This document shows positions 16,283-27,053 of a DNA stretch of 42,339 nt, one piece after another (the stretch's first letter is position 1; every line of letters starts with the position of its first letter). The DNA is taken from contig CALXZI010000010.1 of the NCBI GenBank assembly GCA_944393205.1, positions 1 through 42,339 on the forward strand, read 5' to 3'. Made by a program: the position numbers and the translations under genes. The DNA comes from an uncultured Alphaproteobacteria bacterium. Its GTDB lineage: Bacteria; Pseudomonadota; Alphaproteobacteria; RF32; CAG-239. Under the pieces are notes generated by a model. The model saw nothing but the letters and a program-made list of their open reading frames with translations. It made no database searches and was not told the DNA's origin.

Positions 16283-17278
16283 ATGAATGAACGAAATTGC
16301 AATACTTTTTTTACCGAACCGGTTGCTCCTTCGCAAAAAGGAATGCGTTTGGATAAATTTTTAAGCATTTTTTCGGAAAACCTTCCTGAAGATCAGCGCC
16401 TTTCACGCAATCAAATCCAAAAATTCATTAAAAACGGCTTTGTCACTTGCGAAGAGACTGAAATTTCCGATTGTTCTTTCAAGGTTAAAGAAAACGATGT
16501 TTACCAGCTACAAATTCCCGAACCCGAAGAAGCCGATCCAACCCCTGAAAACATTCCGCTTGACATTGTTTTTGAAGACAGCGACCTTTTGGTGGTCAAC
16601 AAACCTGCCGGAATGACCGTTCATCCGGCACCAGGAGCTTATCACGGCACTTTGGTTAATGCTCTTTTATACCACTGTCGTGATAACTTATCCGGTATCG
16701 GCGGTGTTAAACGACCTGGAATTGTCCACCGGATTGATAAAGAAACCAGCGGTTTGCTGGTTGTGGCAAAGAATGACCTCGCTCATCAAGGACTTTCTGA
16801 ACAATTTTTTGAACACAGCGTTGAACGTACATATTATGCTGTTGTTTATAATGTTCCAAGCCCTCTGTCCGGAACAATCGTCGGCAATATCGGACGATCC
16901 CGTTTTGACCGTAAAAAAATGGCATTGCTTAAAAACGGCGGCAAAAATGCCGTAACACATTATAAAACACTTGAAACATTCAATCATTCTGCAGCACTTG
17001 TACAATGTAATCTTGAAACCGGACGAACTCATCAAATACGCGTGCATTTATCAAGCATCGGCTGTGGGTTAATCGGTGATAAAATTTACAAACAAAGCCA
17101 TAAAGCTTCTCTGAAATTTCCGACGGAAATCAAGCGCTTTTTAGATGTTTTTCCTCGGCAGGCTTTGCATGCGGCGACTCTTGGATTTATCCATCCGCGT
17201 AATGGCAAAAAAATGAAATTTGAGGTCGGTTTTCCGGAAGATTTTGGCGAGCTTGTTCGCATTCTACATAACTCATAA
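16283..17278 (+). CDS. rluD: 23S rRNA pseudouridine synthase, RluD type
   Basis: Isomerises uridines in helix 69 of 23S rRNA to pseudouridine if it is a true RluD. The protein has 331 residues. An S4 RNA-binding domain occupies about residues 20-80 (MRLDKFLS...SRNQIQKFIKNG). The catalytic domain carries VVNKPAGMTVHP (104-115) and the motif HRIDKETSGLLV with the nucleophile Asp152, and further on GRTHQIRVH. The length is normal for RluD. No clear Shine-Dalgarno site precedes the ATG. It is divergent from the DUF6476-like gene with a 76-base gap and is followed by rpoH, the usual alphaproteobacterial order. Members of this family are hard to separate, so RluC-like specificity cannot be excluded. 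Confidence 0.93.
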   Translation: MNERNCNTFFTEPVAPSQKGMRLDKFLSIFSENLPEDQRLSRNQIQKFIKNGFVTCEETEISDCSFKVKENDVYQLQIPEPEEADPTPENIPLDIVFEDSDLLVVNKPAGMTVHPAPGAYHGTLVNALLYHCRDNLSGIGGVKRPGIVHRIDKETSGLLVVAKNDLAHQGLSEQFFEHSVERTYYAVVYNVPSPLSGTIVGNIGRSRFDRKKMALLKNGGKNAVTHYKTLETFNHSAALVQCNLETGRTHQIRVHLSSIGCGLIGDKIYKQSHKASLKFPTEIKRFLDVFPRQALHAATLGFIHPRNGKKMKFEVGFPEDFGELVRILHNS

Positions 17279-17374
17279 TATGCTTTTTAGCTAAATTAAA
17301 ACTTTTTGATATATTGCCGAAATTCTATCTTCTTCTTATGATTGCGTGGTCAATGTATAAGAAGGAGAAAGCCT

Positions 17375-18250
17375 ATGGTTACTTCGCCTGCACTTATCGG
17401 ACTAGAATTTTCGCCGGAATATAATTTAGCCAGATATCTCCAAGATATTCGTAAATTTCCGATTCTGGAACAAGATGAGGAATATAATTTGGCGGCGGAA
17501 TATCAAAAAAATCATGATAAAAATATTGCTTATAAACTTGTCACATCGCATTTACGGTTGGTGGTTAAAGTGGTGACAAAATATAAAGGATACGGCTTGC
17601 CCGTTAGTGAAATGATATCCGAAGGAAATATCGGTTTATTGTATGCCGTTGAAAAGTTTGAACCGGAAAAAGGTTTTCGTTTTTCAACATATGCTTTATG
17701 GTGGATTAAAGCTTCGGTACAAAAATATATCTTAAACTCGTGGTCGTTGGTCAAATTAGGCACAACCTCCGCACAGAAAAAGTTGTTTTTCAACTTACGT
17801 AAAATCAAAAACCGGCTTAACCTGATTGATGATCGGGAAATGTCGCAACAGATCTTAAAACAAATCGCTCAATCTTTGGACGTCAGCGTGCAAGATGTCA
17901 CAGATATGAACACGCGGCTAAAAGCTCATGACGGCTCGTTGAACACTGTTCTTGACAAGTCATCGGACAATGCTACCGAATGGATGGATTTTATTTCCGA
18001 TAATAAACCCAATCAAGAAGAATGTTTGGCTCATAATGAAACTCTACGATACCGTCGCCGATTGTTTCATGAGGCCTTGAACGTCTTAAATCCACGCGAA
18101 AAAGATATTTTATTCAAACGCCGACTGGCGGAAAAAGCTGCGACTTTGGATGATTTGAGCCGCATTTATCATATCTCAAAAGAAAGGGTGCGGCAAATTG
18201 AACTAAATTCCATACGAAAAATAACTAAAGCCGTCGGAAATTTCCAATAA
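17375..18250 (+). CDS. rpoH: Heat-shock sigma factor RpoH (sigma-32)
   Basis: A sigma factor that directs RNA polymerase to heat-shock promoters. It has 291 residues. Region 2 is intact (SEGNIGLLYAVEKFEPEKGF and FSTYALWWIKASVQKYIL). The RpoH box QKKLFFNLR (134-142) distinguishes it from RpoD. Region 4 ends in a helix-turn-helix (LSRIYHISKERVRQIE). The ATG at 17375 is fixed by AAGGAG seven bases upstream; an in-frame TTG at 17342 would lie before that site. I could not assign a clean promoter in the 96 bases after rluD. Many alphaproteobacteria have two rpoH copies and only one is visible here. Confidence 0.95.
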   Translation: MVTSPALIGLEFSPEYNLARYLQDIRKFPILEQDEEYNLAAEYQKNHDKNIAYKLVTSHLRLVVKVVTKYKGYGLPVSEMISEGNIGLLYAVEKFEPEKGFRFSTYALWWIKASVQKYILNSWSLVKLGTTSAQKKLFFNLRKIKNRLNLIDDREMSQQILKQIAQSLDVSVQDVTDMNTRLKAHDGSLNTVLDKSSDNATEWMDFISDNKPNQEECLAHNETLRYRRRLFHEALNVLNPREKDILFKRRLAEKAATLDDLSRIYHISKERVRQIELNSIRKITKAVGNFQ

Positions 18251-18331
18251 TTATTTTACGTCCAGTTGAATAATCGTCTTTTCCTATTATTTAAATTTGC
18301 AATCAGATATTGGAGACAAAGGTATCAAATT

Positions 18332-19495
18332 ATGGAAAAGAAAAGAACAATATTTTTTACCGCCATTCTTATTTTAACAGCCTTTATACTGGGCTGTTTT
18401 TCTTTTGCCATTTGGCAAAATTATTATAAAAAAACGTCAACTAAAATTGCTACAACATCAGATATTGTTGCACTAAAAGCTCTACCCATTAATGTTCAAA
18501 ACATTCCTTTTACCAAACAATTTGTCGGCTATGTTGTGCCTATACATGAAGCTGAAATAAAACCGTTCATCAGCGGTTATATTGAAAAAATTATGGTGAA
18601 AGGCGGTGATTTTGTTCATAAAGGAGATGTTTTGCTTGTTCTGAAGCAAGAACAATATCGTGCCGAATTGGATGCCGCGTCTGCTGAAATTTTGAAAGCT
18701 GAAGCTTCGCTTAAAAATGCCAAAATGTATTTTGAGCGCATAAAAAAAGCCGGCGTTAAAGCCGTTTCACCAACCGAATTTGATAATGCGCAAGCTCAAT
18801 TTTTATCTGCACAGGCTGATTTTGAACAAGCACAGGCAAATTATGCTTTATCCAAAGTTAACTTTGATTATACCGTTATTCGCGCGCCAATTGACGGCAT
18901 TGTCGGGGAGGTTTCTTTAACCAAAGGCAATTATGTTTCACCGGCTTCGGACGTGCTTTTTTCTATTGTGCAATATAATCCCATACGCGTTGTTTTTTCT
19001 ATAACCGATAAAGAATTCTTACACGAACTTAAAAAACCTTCGCCATTTGCCGGCGACGAAATTTTATTACAGCTTGCTGATGGGCAAATCTTTGCAAAGT
19101 CAGGAGTTTTTCGTTATATGGACAACACAATTAATAAAAATGCAAACACGATTGCCGTTTATATTGATTTTGAGAACATAGGCCAAACATTAACACCCAA
19201 TGCTTATGTCACGGTTTTGGTTCGCCAAATCTTTAAATACAGTGTTCAAATACCCAAAAATCTTGTTTCTTTGGAAGAAAGCGGAAATTATGTTTATCTT
19301 ATTCGCAATGGCAGAATCAGCAAAGAAAAAATAAACGTTCTGGCTTCTGAAAATACAGATTTTATTATTGAAAACATATTTCAAAAAGGCGACTTTGTTT
19401 TAGCTGATAAATTTAACCCTGCTTATTTGAACAAAACAATTACGCCCGTTTTGGAAAAAACGGCAAACAGCCGGCCAAACACGGAGGGCAAGTGA
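18332..19495 (+). CDS. RND efflux periplasmic adaptor, AcrA/MexA type
   Basis: A membrane-fusion protein bridging the inner-membrane RND pump and the outer-membrane channel. It has 387 residues with an N-terminal membrane or signal segment (about 7-28) and no lipobox. It contains the first lipoyl half ([27 protein letters not shown]), an alpha-hairpin of about 60 residues rich in Ala and Gln, the second lipoyl half ([23 protein letters not shown]) and beta-barrel and membrane-proximal domains. The ATG at 18332 has AAAGG nine bases upstream; an in-frame TTG at 18266 lacks support. Its TGA overlaps the ATG of the transporter gene. Confidence 0.93.
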   Translation: MEKKRTIFFTAILILTAFILGCFSFAIWQNYYKKTSTKIATTSDIVALKALPINVQNIPFTKQFVGYVVPIHEAEIKPFISGYIEKIMVKGGDFVHKGDVLLVLKQEQYRAELDAASAEILKAEASLKNAKMYFERIKKAGVKAVSPTEFDNAQAQFLSAQADFEQAQANYALSKVNFDYTVIRAPIDGIVGEVSLTKGNYVSPASDVLFSIVQYNPIRVVFSITDKEFLHELKKPSPFAGDEILLQLADGQIFAKSGVFRYMDNTINKNANTIAVYIDFENIGQTLTPNAYVTVLVRQIFKYSVQIPKNLVSLEESGNYVYLIRNGRISKEKINVLASENTDFIIENIFQKGDFVLADKFNPAYLNKTITPVLEKTANSRPNTEGK

Positions 19496-22400
19496 TGTTT
19501 TCAGCTTATTTCATTGACCGGCCACGTTTTGCAATCGTTATTTCCATTGTTATGGTTTTATTAGGGTTATTGGCAATTATTGCATTGCCGATTTCTCAAT
19601 ATCCTGAAATCACGCCGCCGCAAATCGTACTTAAAACAACTTACCCCGGTGCAAATGCCGAGGTTTTGGTTGATACAGTGGCGGTGCCGATTGAAAATCA
19701 AATCAACGGTGTGGAAAATATGCTTTATATGTCTTCAACATCTGATGACAGCGGCAACTATACATTGACCGTCACGTTTGAAGTCGGTGCAAACCCCGAC
19801 ATTTCACAAGTTAAAGTACAAAACCGGTTACAACAGGTTATGTCTGATTTGCCGGCCATTGTCACACAACAAGGCGTTGATGTTACCACACAAAACCCCA
19901 ATATCTTGGCTTTGTTGGTTTTGCGCTCGCCAAACAACACTTATGACAGTTTGTATTTAAGCAACTATGCGCACACAACTTTGCAAAATCCGTTGGCACG
20001 CGTTAAAGGCATCGGCGACGTGCAGATTTTCGGGCCGCAATATAGTATGCGTATTTGGCTTGATGCCAATAAAATTACTTCTTTGGGGTTGGATAGCAAC
20101 AGTATTATTCAAGCCGTGGAACAACAAAATGTTCAAGCCTCTATCGGAAGTCTCGGGTCTGCGCCCAGCACATCCGGTACAAACATGGTGCTTTCTTTGA
20201 CGGCAAAAGGCTTATTGAACAGTGTTCAAGATTTTGAAAATATTGTGATTGCAACATCCGAAGACGGCGGGGTGGTTTATCTCAAAGATGTGGCAAAAGT
20301 TGAGCTTGGCGCGGATTCATATGGTATTAAATCAGCCTTTAAAAACGAACCGGCGGTGATTATCGCCCTTAATCAGACGCCAAATTCAAATTCTTTGGAT
20401 ATCATGAAAAACATCCGCGCTAAAATTGCAGAAGTTTCTCAATCTTTTCCCGACGATATGGCCTTTGAAATTGCCTACGATTCAACCGCTTATGTGCGCG
20501 CTTCTATTGACAACATTATTGAAACCTTGTTTGTTACTTTTGGGTTGGTGGTTTTGGTCACTTTTGTTTTTTTACAAAAAATCCGCACAACGCTTATTCC
20601 GCTGTTTACCATTCCGGTTTCTTTAATCGCTACTTTTATGGTTATTTATATTTTGGGATTTGATATTAATATTTTAACTCTTTTTGCCATGATTTTAGCT
20701 ATTGGTCTGGTGGTGGACGATGCCATTATCGTAGTGGAACGCGTGCAATATCTTATGGAAACAGAACATCTGGATTCGCGTCAAGCTGCCATTAAAGCCA
20801 TGCAGCAAATCGGCAGTGCTGTTGTTGCCACCACGTTTGTGCTGCTTTCTATTTTTATTCCTGTCGGGTTAATGGCCGGCATTACCGGAAAAATCTATCA
20901 GCAATTTGCCGTTGCTATTGCAACTTCTGTGGCTTTTTCTGCCTTTAATGCTTTGACCTTAAGCCCTTCTTTGTGTTCGGTTTTGCTTAAAAATGAAGAA
21001 ATAACAGCACAACACGGCTTTTTTAAGCAGTTTGACAATGCTTTGAATTATTTTAAAGAAAAATATTTAAGCGCCGTCACTTTTTTCGCCGCAAGATTGT
21101 GGGCAACCACAGCCGCTGTTATCGGCACCATCGCACTTATCGCCCTCGGCTTCAAAGCTACATCGGATTCTTTTTTGCCGGAAGAAGATCAGGGTATTAT
21201 TTTTGCCAATATTCAACTCGCAGATACTGCCAGTATCAACCAAACCGAAGATGCGCTGCAACAACTGACAGAAAAAGCTCTTCACACAGACGGGGTTAAA
21301 TATTGTATCACCATCGCCGGATACAGCATTCTTGGCGGACAAGGTGAAAATGTGGCGCTGGGGGTTATCGGCCTTGAAGATTGGGATAAAAGGGAAAGTA
21401 AAAATTTATCTATTGAAGCATTAACTCGCAAATTTTCAGCGGATTTTGCCGGTAACCCTCAAGCAGAATTTAATTTTTTCACACCGCCGTCAATCCCCGG
21501 GGTCGGGCAAAGCGACGGACTTTCGGCAGAATTGCTTGCCGTTGACGGCACAATCTCGCCGCAAGAACTTTATAAAAATCTAAACTTGTATCTGGAACAT
21601 CTTAATCGTTCGCCTGATTTGACGTATGCGTTTAGCACCTTTACCGCAGAAACACCGCATATTTATCTGGATATAGACCGTGTCAAGTTGGAATCTTATA
21701 AAATTCCGGTATCAAATTTGTTTGAGGCTTTGCAAAACAATCTCGGTTCCCGCTATATCAACAATATCACTCTAAACGGGCAGATAAACAAGGTGATTAT
21801 GCAAGCCGATTTTGATTATCGGAAAGACATTGACGATATCGGCAACCTTTATGTCCGTTCTTTAAACGGCGTGCCGGTTAAAATAAGCAGTTTTGCCGAG
21901 ATTAAAACCGAAATCAGTCCCAAAATTATTTACCGCTATAACCAATATACCGCCGCCGGCATTACCGCAACCGCGCAAGAAAACATCAGTAGCGGCACAG
22001 CCATTGACAATATGCAAAATATTGCTGATGAAATTTTATCAAAAGATTACCGGCTGGCATGGACCGGCTTGAGCCTGCAAGAGGTGGAAGCTCGCGGATT
22101 GGCGCTGATTCTGATTACACTGGCTTTGATATTTTGTTACTTGTTTTTGGTGGCTTTGTACGAAAGCTGGATGTTGGCGTTTGCGGTTATGTTTTCCACG
22201 GTGTTTGCTATTTTAGGCGCTTTAATCGGCTTGCATTTTATGGGGCAGTCTTTAAGCATCTACGCTCAACTGGGGCTTATTATGCTCATCGGGCTGGCGG
22301 CTAAAAATGCTATTTTAATTGTGGAATTTACCAAAGACTACCGCGAACAAGGGTACAGCATTTTGCAAGCATCGCAAAAAGGCGCCGAAGAAAGATTCCG

Positions 22401-22644
22401 TGCGGTTTTAATGACTGCTTTAACCTTTATTTTGGGTGTTTTCCCGATGGTTGTCGCCAAAGGCGCCGGTGCGGCTTCGCAAATCGCCATCGGAAGCTCG
22501 GTGTTTTTCGGCATGATTGCGGCAACTTTTGTTGGCATTATTTTTATTCCGGCTTTGTTTGCCTTGTTTGAAACGCTTAAAGAACATTTTAAACCGCAAA
22601 ATATAATCACAACAAACTCTGACAACGGAGATAGCCATGCTTAA
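19495..22644 (+). CDS. RND multidrug efflux transporter, HAE1 (AcrB/MexB) family
   Basis: A proton-driven inner-membrane pump that exports hydrophobic and amphiphilic drugs. It has 1049 residues, the usual length, with 12 membrane segments and two large periplasmic loops. The proton-relay aspartates are Asp408 and Asp409 in [12 protein letters not shown] (TM4), and the matching lysine is Lys937 in [14 protein letters not shown] (TM10). The N-terminus [10 protein letters not shown] and the PEITPPQI segment are typical. The ATG at 19495 overlaps the adaptor stop (TGATG), with GGAGGG upstream; a GTG three bases earlier is possible. Its 3' end overlaps the outer-membrane factor gene by eight bases. 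Substrate range cannot be read from sequence. No adjacent TetR-type repressor is seen. Confidence 0.96.
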   Translation: MFSAYFIDRPRFAIVISIVMVLLGLLAIIALPISQYPEITPPQIVLKTTYPGANAEVLVDTVAVPIENQINGVENMLYMSSTSDDSGNYTLTVTFEVGANPDISQVKVQNRLQQVMSDLPAIVTQQGVDVTTQNPNILALLVLRSPNNTYDSLYLSNYAHTTLQNPLARVKGIGDVQIFGPQYSMRIWLDANKITSLGLDSNSIIQAVEQQNVQASIGSLGSAPSTSGTNMVLSLTAKGLLNSVQDFENIVIATSEDGGVVYLKDVAKVELGADSYGIKSAFKNEPAVIIALNQTPNSNSLDIMKNIRAKIAEVSQSFPDDMAFEIAYDSTAYVRASIDNIIETLFVTFGLVVLVTFVFLQKIRTTLIPLFTIPVSLIATFMVIYILGFDINILTLFAMILAIGLVVDDAIIVVERVQYLMETEHLDSRQAAIKAMQQIGSAVVATTFVLLSIFIPVGLMAGITGKIYQQFAVAIATSVAFSAFNALTLSPSLCSVLLKNEEITAQHGFFKQFDNALNYFKEKYLSAVTFFAARLWATTAAVIGTIALIALGFKATSDSFLPEEDQGIIFANIQLADTASINQTEDALQQLTEKALHTDGVKYCITIAGYSILGGQGENVALGVIGLEDWDKRESKNLSIEALTRKFSADFAGNPQAEFNFFTPPSIPGVGQSDGLSAELLAVDGTISPQELYKNLNLYLEHLNRSPDLTYAFSTFTAETPHIYLDIDRVKLESYKIPVSNLFEALQNNLGSRYINNITLNGQINKVIMQADFDYRKDIDDIGNLYVRSLNGVPVKISSFAEIKTEISPKIIYRYNQYTAAGITATAQENISSGTAIDNMQNIADEILSKDYRLAWTGLSLQEVEARGLALILITLALIFCYLFLVALYESWMLAFAVMFSTVFAILGALIGLHFMGQSLSIYAQLGLIMLIGLAAKNAILIVEFTKDYREQGYSILQASQKGAEERFRAVLMTALTFILGVFPMVVAKGAGAASQIAIGSSVFFGMIAATFVGIIFIPALFALFETLKEHFKPQNIITTNSDNGDSHA

Positions 22645-24031
22645 ACGTTTGTTATTTTTTCCGTTATTCTTATTATGTGCCTGCACAGTCGGACCTGATT
22701 ATAAAGAACCGATTGTGTTTAAGGATGAGAAAATTGCCAAATCTCTTCAGTTGACAGATGCGAATGTTAAAATTTCAAAGCAATGGTATGAGCAATTTAA
22801 TGATAAATCGCTCAATGCCTTGATTGAAACAGCTTTAAGCAACAACCCAACAATCAAAGGCGGCGTTGAAAAACTGCGACAGGCCAGAACTATTGCCGCC
22901 ATCAACGGTACGCAATATTTGCCAACACTCAATGCCGGCACGCAATACGAGTATACAAAAGCCAGTAAAAACATCGGCTTGACCGCAGATACAAATTATT
23001 TTCAAATCGGACTTGACGCTTCTTGGGAAATTGATGTTTGGGGCGCCGGACGACGGTTGAATGAACAATCTTTGGCTGAGTTTGAACAGGCTTATTTTTC
23101 ATTACACAATTTGCAGGTTATGATAATGGCAGAAATTGCTAACAATTATTTTTTATTAAAAACAACCCAAGCACAATTAAGCAACGCCAAAAACAATTTA
23201 AAATTACAGCAAGAAATTTTACAAACCGTAAAAGAAAAATATGAATTCGGATTAGCTGACACGGCGGCTTATCATCAAGCACAATATTTAACGGAAACAA
23301 CCAAAGCGATGATTCCGACTTTAGAAAATCAGATAACCGTTTATAAAAACGCTTTAGCAGTTTTAAGCGGTGTTTTACCTGACGATTTGCCGGCTGACGT
23401 TTCGGACACGCACGATAATCCGGCACAACAAGCCTATCTTTTTGATATTCACAAACTTTATGAGCTTCCTGCCGATATTATCCGCAGCCGTCCTGACGTT
23501 AAAGCCGCCGAACGAGCAATAGCTGCACAAAACGCCGCTATCGGGAAAGCTATTGCCGCACTTTATCCTAACTTAAGCATCGGCGGTTTGTTAGGATTTC
23601 AATCCGGCGCCGGTTCCAAACTCTTTAATTCAGACAGCCAAGCTTATGGCTATACGCCCAAAATTTCTCTACCCTTATTTAATTGGGGACGATTACAAAA
23701 CCATATTCAGCTGCAAAAAGAAATCAAAGCGGAAACTTTTGAAAACTACCGGCAAACCGTTTTACATGCTGTGGAAGAACTCAACAATGCCATCAGCGCC
23801 GTGCAAACCGAATATCGTCATAATTTGGCACAGCGCAATGCTGTCCGCAATATGCAACAGGTTTTAAACGCCACACGCGAGAAATATGAAACCGGACTTG
23901 TTCAGTTTTCAGAACTTCTAAAAACCGAACAAGATTTGCTTAATGCACAAACAGAACTCATTACAAGCAACGGCGCTATGTATCAGAACGTTATTGCTTT
24001 TTATAAAGCAACCGGCGGCGGTTATAATTAA
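22637..24031 (+). CDS. Outer-membrane efflux channel lipoprotein (NodT/OprM family)
   Basis: A TolC-like trimeric channel that completes the tripartite pump. It has 464 residues. A lipoprotein signal ends in LLCAC with the acylated Cys16, followed by TVGPDYKEP, the family hallmark. Two repeats of long helices follow ([22 protein letters not shown] and [33 protein letters not shown]). It starts within the last eight bases of the transporter gene, with GGAG before it, so all three genes form one operon. The 3' end overlaps by four bases with a convergent lipoprotein gene. Confidence 0.94.
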   Translation: MLKRLLFFPLFLLCACTVGPDYKEPIVFKDEKIAKSLQLTDANVKISKQWYEQFNDKSLNALIETALSNNPTIKGGVEKLRQARTIAAINGTQYLPTLNAGTQYEYTKASKNIGLTADTNYFQIGLDASWEIDVWGAGRRLNEQSLAEFEQAYFSLHNLQVMIMAEIANNYFLLKTTQAQLSNAKNNLKLQQEILQTVKEKYEFGLADTAAYHQAQYLTETTKAMIPTLENQITVYKNALAVLSGVLPDDLPADVSDTHDNPAQQAYLFDIHKLYELPADIIRSRPDVKAAERAIAAQNAAIGKAIAALYPNLSIGGLLGFQSGAGSKLFNSDSQAYGYTPKISLPLFNWGRLQNHIQLQKEIKAETFENYRQTVLHAVEELNNAISAVQTEYRHNLAQRNAVRNMQQVLNATREKYETGLVQFSELLKTEQDLLNAQTELITSNGAMYQNVIAFYKATGGGYN

Positions 24032-24492
24032 CGATAATATTCGCCAAACAATGTGTCTTGGTTGATATCCTGCGGCTTGTAGATGAATATATTGGTTGTT
24101 GACGGAATATCCTGCGTGCGGCGGACATATCCGCGTTTTTCCATGCAACGGCGATATTTACGCGGACTAGAATCGCGATCGTCACGAATGGAATTTACCA
24201 CCAAAGGCTGGGCGCCTTCATAAGGAACATAACTTGCCCAAATACCTTTTTCAGAATGCCAATCGGCACGGATATCAAAACGAACTTCTTCGGAATAAAA
24301 CCAGTTTTTGATACTGGGCAAAAATTTAAAATCTTCTGCTTCACGCATACATTCAGAATGGTCTCGGGCAAACTTTGCCACGCCTGTGCGCGGGCGTTCC
24401 CAATGGTAAATCACCTGTCCTTTGCCTTCAGAAAGCAAAGTGCAGGCTTGAAACAAAAAAACCGATAAGAGTATAAATAAAATTTTTTTCAT
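24028..24492 (-). CDS. Small lipoprotein of unknown function
   Basis: A 154-residue protein with a lipoprotein signal (MKKILFILLSVFLFQAC, acylated Cys17). The mature part has two spaced cysteines in similar contexts (HSECMREAEDF and YRRCMEKRGY) that could form a disulphide. The HSEC...CMxxxGY pattern is seen in many small alphaproteobacterial lipoproteins. The start lies one base after the stop of the GST gene upstream, so it is translated from the same message. It converges with the efflux operon. The function is unknown. Confidence 0.82.
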   Translation of the reverse strand: MKKILFILLSVFLFQACTLLSEGKGQVIYHWERPRTGVAKFARDHSECMREAEDFKFLPSIKNWFYSEEVRFDIRADWHSEKGIWASYVPYEGAQPLVVNSIRDDRDSSPRKYRRCMEKRGYVRRTQDIPSTTNIFIYKPQDINQDTLFGEYYR

Positions 24493-24493
24493 G

Positions 24494-25159
24494 TCAAAAA
24501 TCCAAATTTGTATAATGTTTCGCAGGAAAAATCCCTTTTATGGTATCGCTTAAAATATCTTTAAAACTTGGCCGAGATTTGATTTTAGAATACCACAATT
24601 TAGCATTTTTGTAGTCTTCCCAAGCAATATCGCCAAGATAATCTATAACCAAAATGTGTGCTGCGGCCGTTATATCCGCCAACGAAAACTCCTGACCAGC
24701 TAAATAATTATTTCTTTCGGCAAGCCATTCAATATATTCCATATGAAATTTTAAGTTATTGACGCCCGCTTTAAGAACTCGCGAATCCGGAGGCAGACCA
24801 TCCCGAAAACGTTTATATACTTTTTCTTGCACAATATAACGGTACACTTCATTATAAAATTTATTGTCAAACCAATCACAAAGTCTGCGGATTTCCGCTT
24901 TTTGACGGTTGTTTCCGAGTAATAATTTCGGCTCCGGATAGGTTTCTTCCAAGTATTCGGTTATCGGATAATTGCCGGCAATGATATTGCCATCAAAAAT
25001 AAATATCGGCAACTCACCAGCCGGATTTAATTTACGAATGTCCGGAGAAAGATTCCATGGTTCTTCTTCTTTTAAAACAAACAGCATTTTTTTCTCGGCC
25101 ATCATTATTCTGATTTTCCGAGATTGGGGGGAAACGCTGTGATGAATCAAAAGTACCAT
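24494..25159 (-). CDS. Glutathione S-transferase family protein
   Basis: A 221-residue cytosolic GST-fold protein. The N-terminal thioredoxin-like domain has SPQSRKIRIMMAEK, where a Ser replaces Cys at the usual catalytic place, then NPAGELPIF with the cis-Pro and GNYPITEYLEE, which replaces the glutathione-binding ESxAI segment with N-Y-P-I-T. The all-helical C-terminal domain has YLAGQEFSLADITAAAHI with the N-capping box. The substrate is unknown, and the altered glutathione-contact residue leaves activity uncertain. AAGGAAG lies about ten bases before the ATG. It appears to be transcribed with the solute-binding gene upstream, which ends about 20 bases before it. Confidence 0.9.
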   Translation of the reverse strand: MVLLIHHSVSPQSRKIRIMMAEKKMLFVLKEEEPWNLSPDIRKLNPAGELPIFIFDGNIIAGNYPITEYLEETYPEPKLLLGNNRQKAEIRRLCDWFDNKFYNEVYRYIVQEKVYKRFRDGLPPDSRVLKAGVNNLKFHMEYIEWLAERNNYLAGQEFSLADITAAAHILVIDYLGDIAWEDYKNAKLWYSKIKSRPSFKDILSDTIKGIFPAKHYTNLDF

Positions 25160-25178
25160 GTTTTATTTACTTCCTTAA

Positions 25179-26144
25179 TTATTCCGTTGTGTTGTTTTCC
25201 GTAACGAGAGCTTGTGCGTCTGCGGGCGTTTCCGTTGTTTCTTCTAAAAGCGGTTCTGTTGTTTGTATCTGTTCGTCTGCCGGTGTTTTTTCATCCGCAG
25301 CAGCTTTCTTTACAAACATCGGCGGCACAACACCTTGAGATTCTCTCTCTGTTTTTTGAACCAGTTCTTTTAATGTATTGCTAATCATCTGCCTGAAAGT
25401 ATTATCAGCAGCATATTTTTTTAATATTTTACTCACTTTAACATGTTGTCTTGAAGCCTTGGAAACACCGATAAACATCGGCATATTCCACAACGGTGCT
25501 TTGGAAAAAGATACATAATCCCGTAAGCCCTGACGGCAAATTTCAGCATAATTATAATAATAACTACCGGCAATATAATCAGCCTCACCGGTAAATAGTT
25601 TTTCATATGCTTTAAGCGCTGTTTCTTCAGCCTGCATATGGTAGTTTTTAAAATTTGAAAGCATATAGTCGCTAAAATATTCAGCTTTGATATAAACTCC
25701 GCGTAAATTTTTTAAATCTTCCGGCTTGGAAACCTTTGCAATGTTGTGCGGCAACATCATGATATAAACCGGATTATTTAAGACCGCCGGATAAATGTAT
25801 TCCAAACCGGAATATTGCTTGGTTGCATAATACATTCCTAACAATACATCAACTTCGCCGCGCCGAACAGATGATATTGCATCGGTATAATTTTGATTAA
25901 GTATATATTCTATTTTATAATTTCCGCTCTTGGCAACCTTTTCCATTGCCGGCGCAAAGATTGAAAACAATTTGCTATAACTTCCTTGATCAGAGCCATA
26001 GGCTATCGGAAAATAATCCGGAAACGAGGTGGCGCTTATCGGAATAAGTTTCTCGCTATCTCTTTGAGTAACAATGGATTGGGCAAATGCATCTGATGCA
26101 ATCATTTGCAACAAACAAAGCCCGATAAAATAAAGTTTTTTCAT
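25179..26144 (-). CDS. Periplasmic solute-binding protein, SBP_bac_3-like, with acidic tail
   Basis: A 321-residue exported protein. The signal peptide runs to about residue 21 (AFA-QS). A type-2 periplasmic binding fold follows (YTDAISSVRRGEVDVLLGMYY, YIYPAVLNNPVYIM, LKNLRGVYIKAEYFS, LFTGEADYIAGSYY). The last 50 residues are a Thr/Glu/Ala-rich acidic tail, unusual for a free binding protein. No permease or ATPase gene is adjacent, so the uptake partner is not visible. It could instead be a sensory protein or an MltF-like remnant without its lytic domain. I chose the ATG at 26144 because AAGGA lies six bases upstream; a start at 26177 would come before the signal peptide. Confidence 0.85.
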   Translation of the reverse strand: MKKLYFIGLCLLQMIASDAFAQSIVTQRDSEKLIPISATSFPDYFPIAYGSDQGSYSKLFSIFAPAMEKVAKSGNYKIEYILNQNYTDAISSVRRGEVDVLLGMYYATKQYSGLEYIYPAVLNNPVYIMMLPHNIAKVSKPEDLKNLRGVYIKAEYFSDYMLSNFKNYHMQAEETALKAYEKLFTGEADYIAGSYYYNYAEICRQGLRDYVSFSKAPLWNMPMFIGVSKASRQHVKVSKILKKYAADNTFRQMISNTLKELVQKTERESQGVVPPMFVKKAAADEKTPADEQIQTTEPLLEETTETPADAQALVTENNTTE

Positions 26145-26194
26145 TTTATATCCTTGTTTAATAATCCTTATCCTCATTATGATAAATAAATTGT

Positions 26195-26211
26195 GTTAAA
26201 AAGATTTTAAC
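26195..26211. promoter_or_regulatory. Palindrome in a divergent promoter region
   Basis: GTTAAAA, a three-base spacer and TTTTAAC form a perfect palindrome of seven-base arms. It lies in the 111-base gap between the divergent solute-binding gene and the FlhG-like gene. It may be an operator acting on one or both genes. I could not identify clear promoter boxes on either strand. Confidence 0.35.
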
Positions 26212-26255
26212 TGATTGAACATTTTCCGCTTTTTTGCGACTATTTCAGGTAATAA

Positions 26256-27050
26256 ATGGATTATGTTATGACCATGGAAAAATACAGACAAATTCAAAAA
26301 ACATTAAACAACCAGCTTTATGCCGTTTGTTCCGGAACAAAAGCCGACGGCAAAACTTGGTTAGCAACATCAATTTGTCATCAACTGGGGCTTATGAAAA
26401 AAAAGACACTCTTTTTTGATGCTGATTGCGGTTTTGAAAATATTTCCGGCCAGCTTGGACTTGATTACTGCACTTCTTATAACAGACTTTTAAACGGCAA
26501 CCGGCCTTTGAACAATGCCGTCTTTCATTTTGATAAGGGCTGCTTTGACATTGTGTGCAGTTTTCCGGGAGAGAATCGTCTGAACACGGCGCCAGCCGGA
26601 CGAATGCAACTTTTAGCAGGAGATCTTGCTTATTTATCAAAAGTTTATGATTATGTCTTTATTGATTGTGCCGCCGATGAAGAAAACAGCATCAATCCTT
26701 TTTTTAACATTTGCGGAAACGTTATTGTTTTGGCAAACGCCGAATCTGTCTCTTTGACAACAGCTTATCATCAATTAGAAAAAATTAAAAAAACAGCAAG
26801 CCGCGCTAAAATAAACATCGTTATCAATCGGGCAATATCCTTTGAAGAAGGCGCGCAAACATTTAAAACTTTGTTGAAAGCGGCCGAAGAATATATTAAA
26901 GTTGATTTGAATTTATTGGGAATTATCCGTCAGGATTCCCGTATTCGCGAAGCTGTTGTCAATCAGTCTTTGTTATTAAACCGTTATCCGGCCTGCGAAG
27001 GCGCCAAAGATGTGGAAGCCATCGTTCGTCAAATTGTAACAGGAGCTTAA
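26256..27050 (+). CDS. FlhG/MinD-like P-loop ATPase with altered Walker A
   Basis: A 264-residue SIMIBI ATPase, most like FlhG (MinD-related, polar flagellar number control). The similarity is clearest in the C-terminal half (ANAESVSLTTAYHQLEKI, NIVINRAISFEEGAQTF, GIIRQDSRIREAVVNQ). Walker A is SGTKADGKT (26-34) where FlhG has SGKGGVGKT. The nucleotide-binding GKT is kept, but the signature Lys place holds Thr and a Lys stands one residue later. FFDADCGFENI (switch I) and FIDCAADE (switch II) are kept. No flagellar genes are in the window. Its stop is three bases before the J-domain gene, with the ribosome site of that gene inside this one. The start could be 26256 (AGG upstream) or the ATG at 26268. 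Confidence 0.88.
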   Translation: MDYVMTMEKYRQIQKTLNNQLYAVCSGTKADGKTWLATSICHQLGLMKKKTLFFDADCGFENISGQLGLDYCTSYNRLLNGNRPLNNAVFHFDKGCFDIVCSFPGENRLNTAPAGRMQLLAGDLAYLSKVYDYVFIDCAADEENSINPFFNICGNVIVLANAESVSLTTAYHQLEKIKKTASRAKINIVINRAISFEEGAQTFKTLLKAAEEYIKVDLNLLGIIRQDSRIREAVVNQSLLLNRYPACEGAKDVEAIVRQIVTGA

Positions 27051-27053
27051 GAA

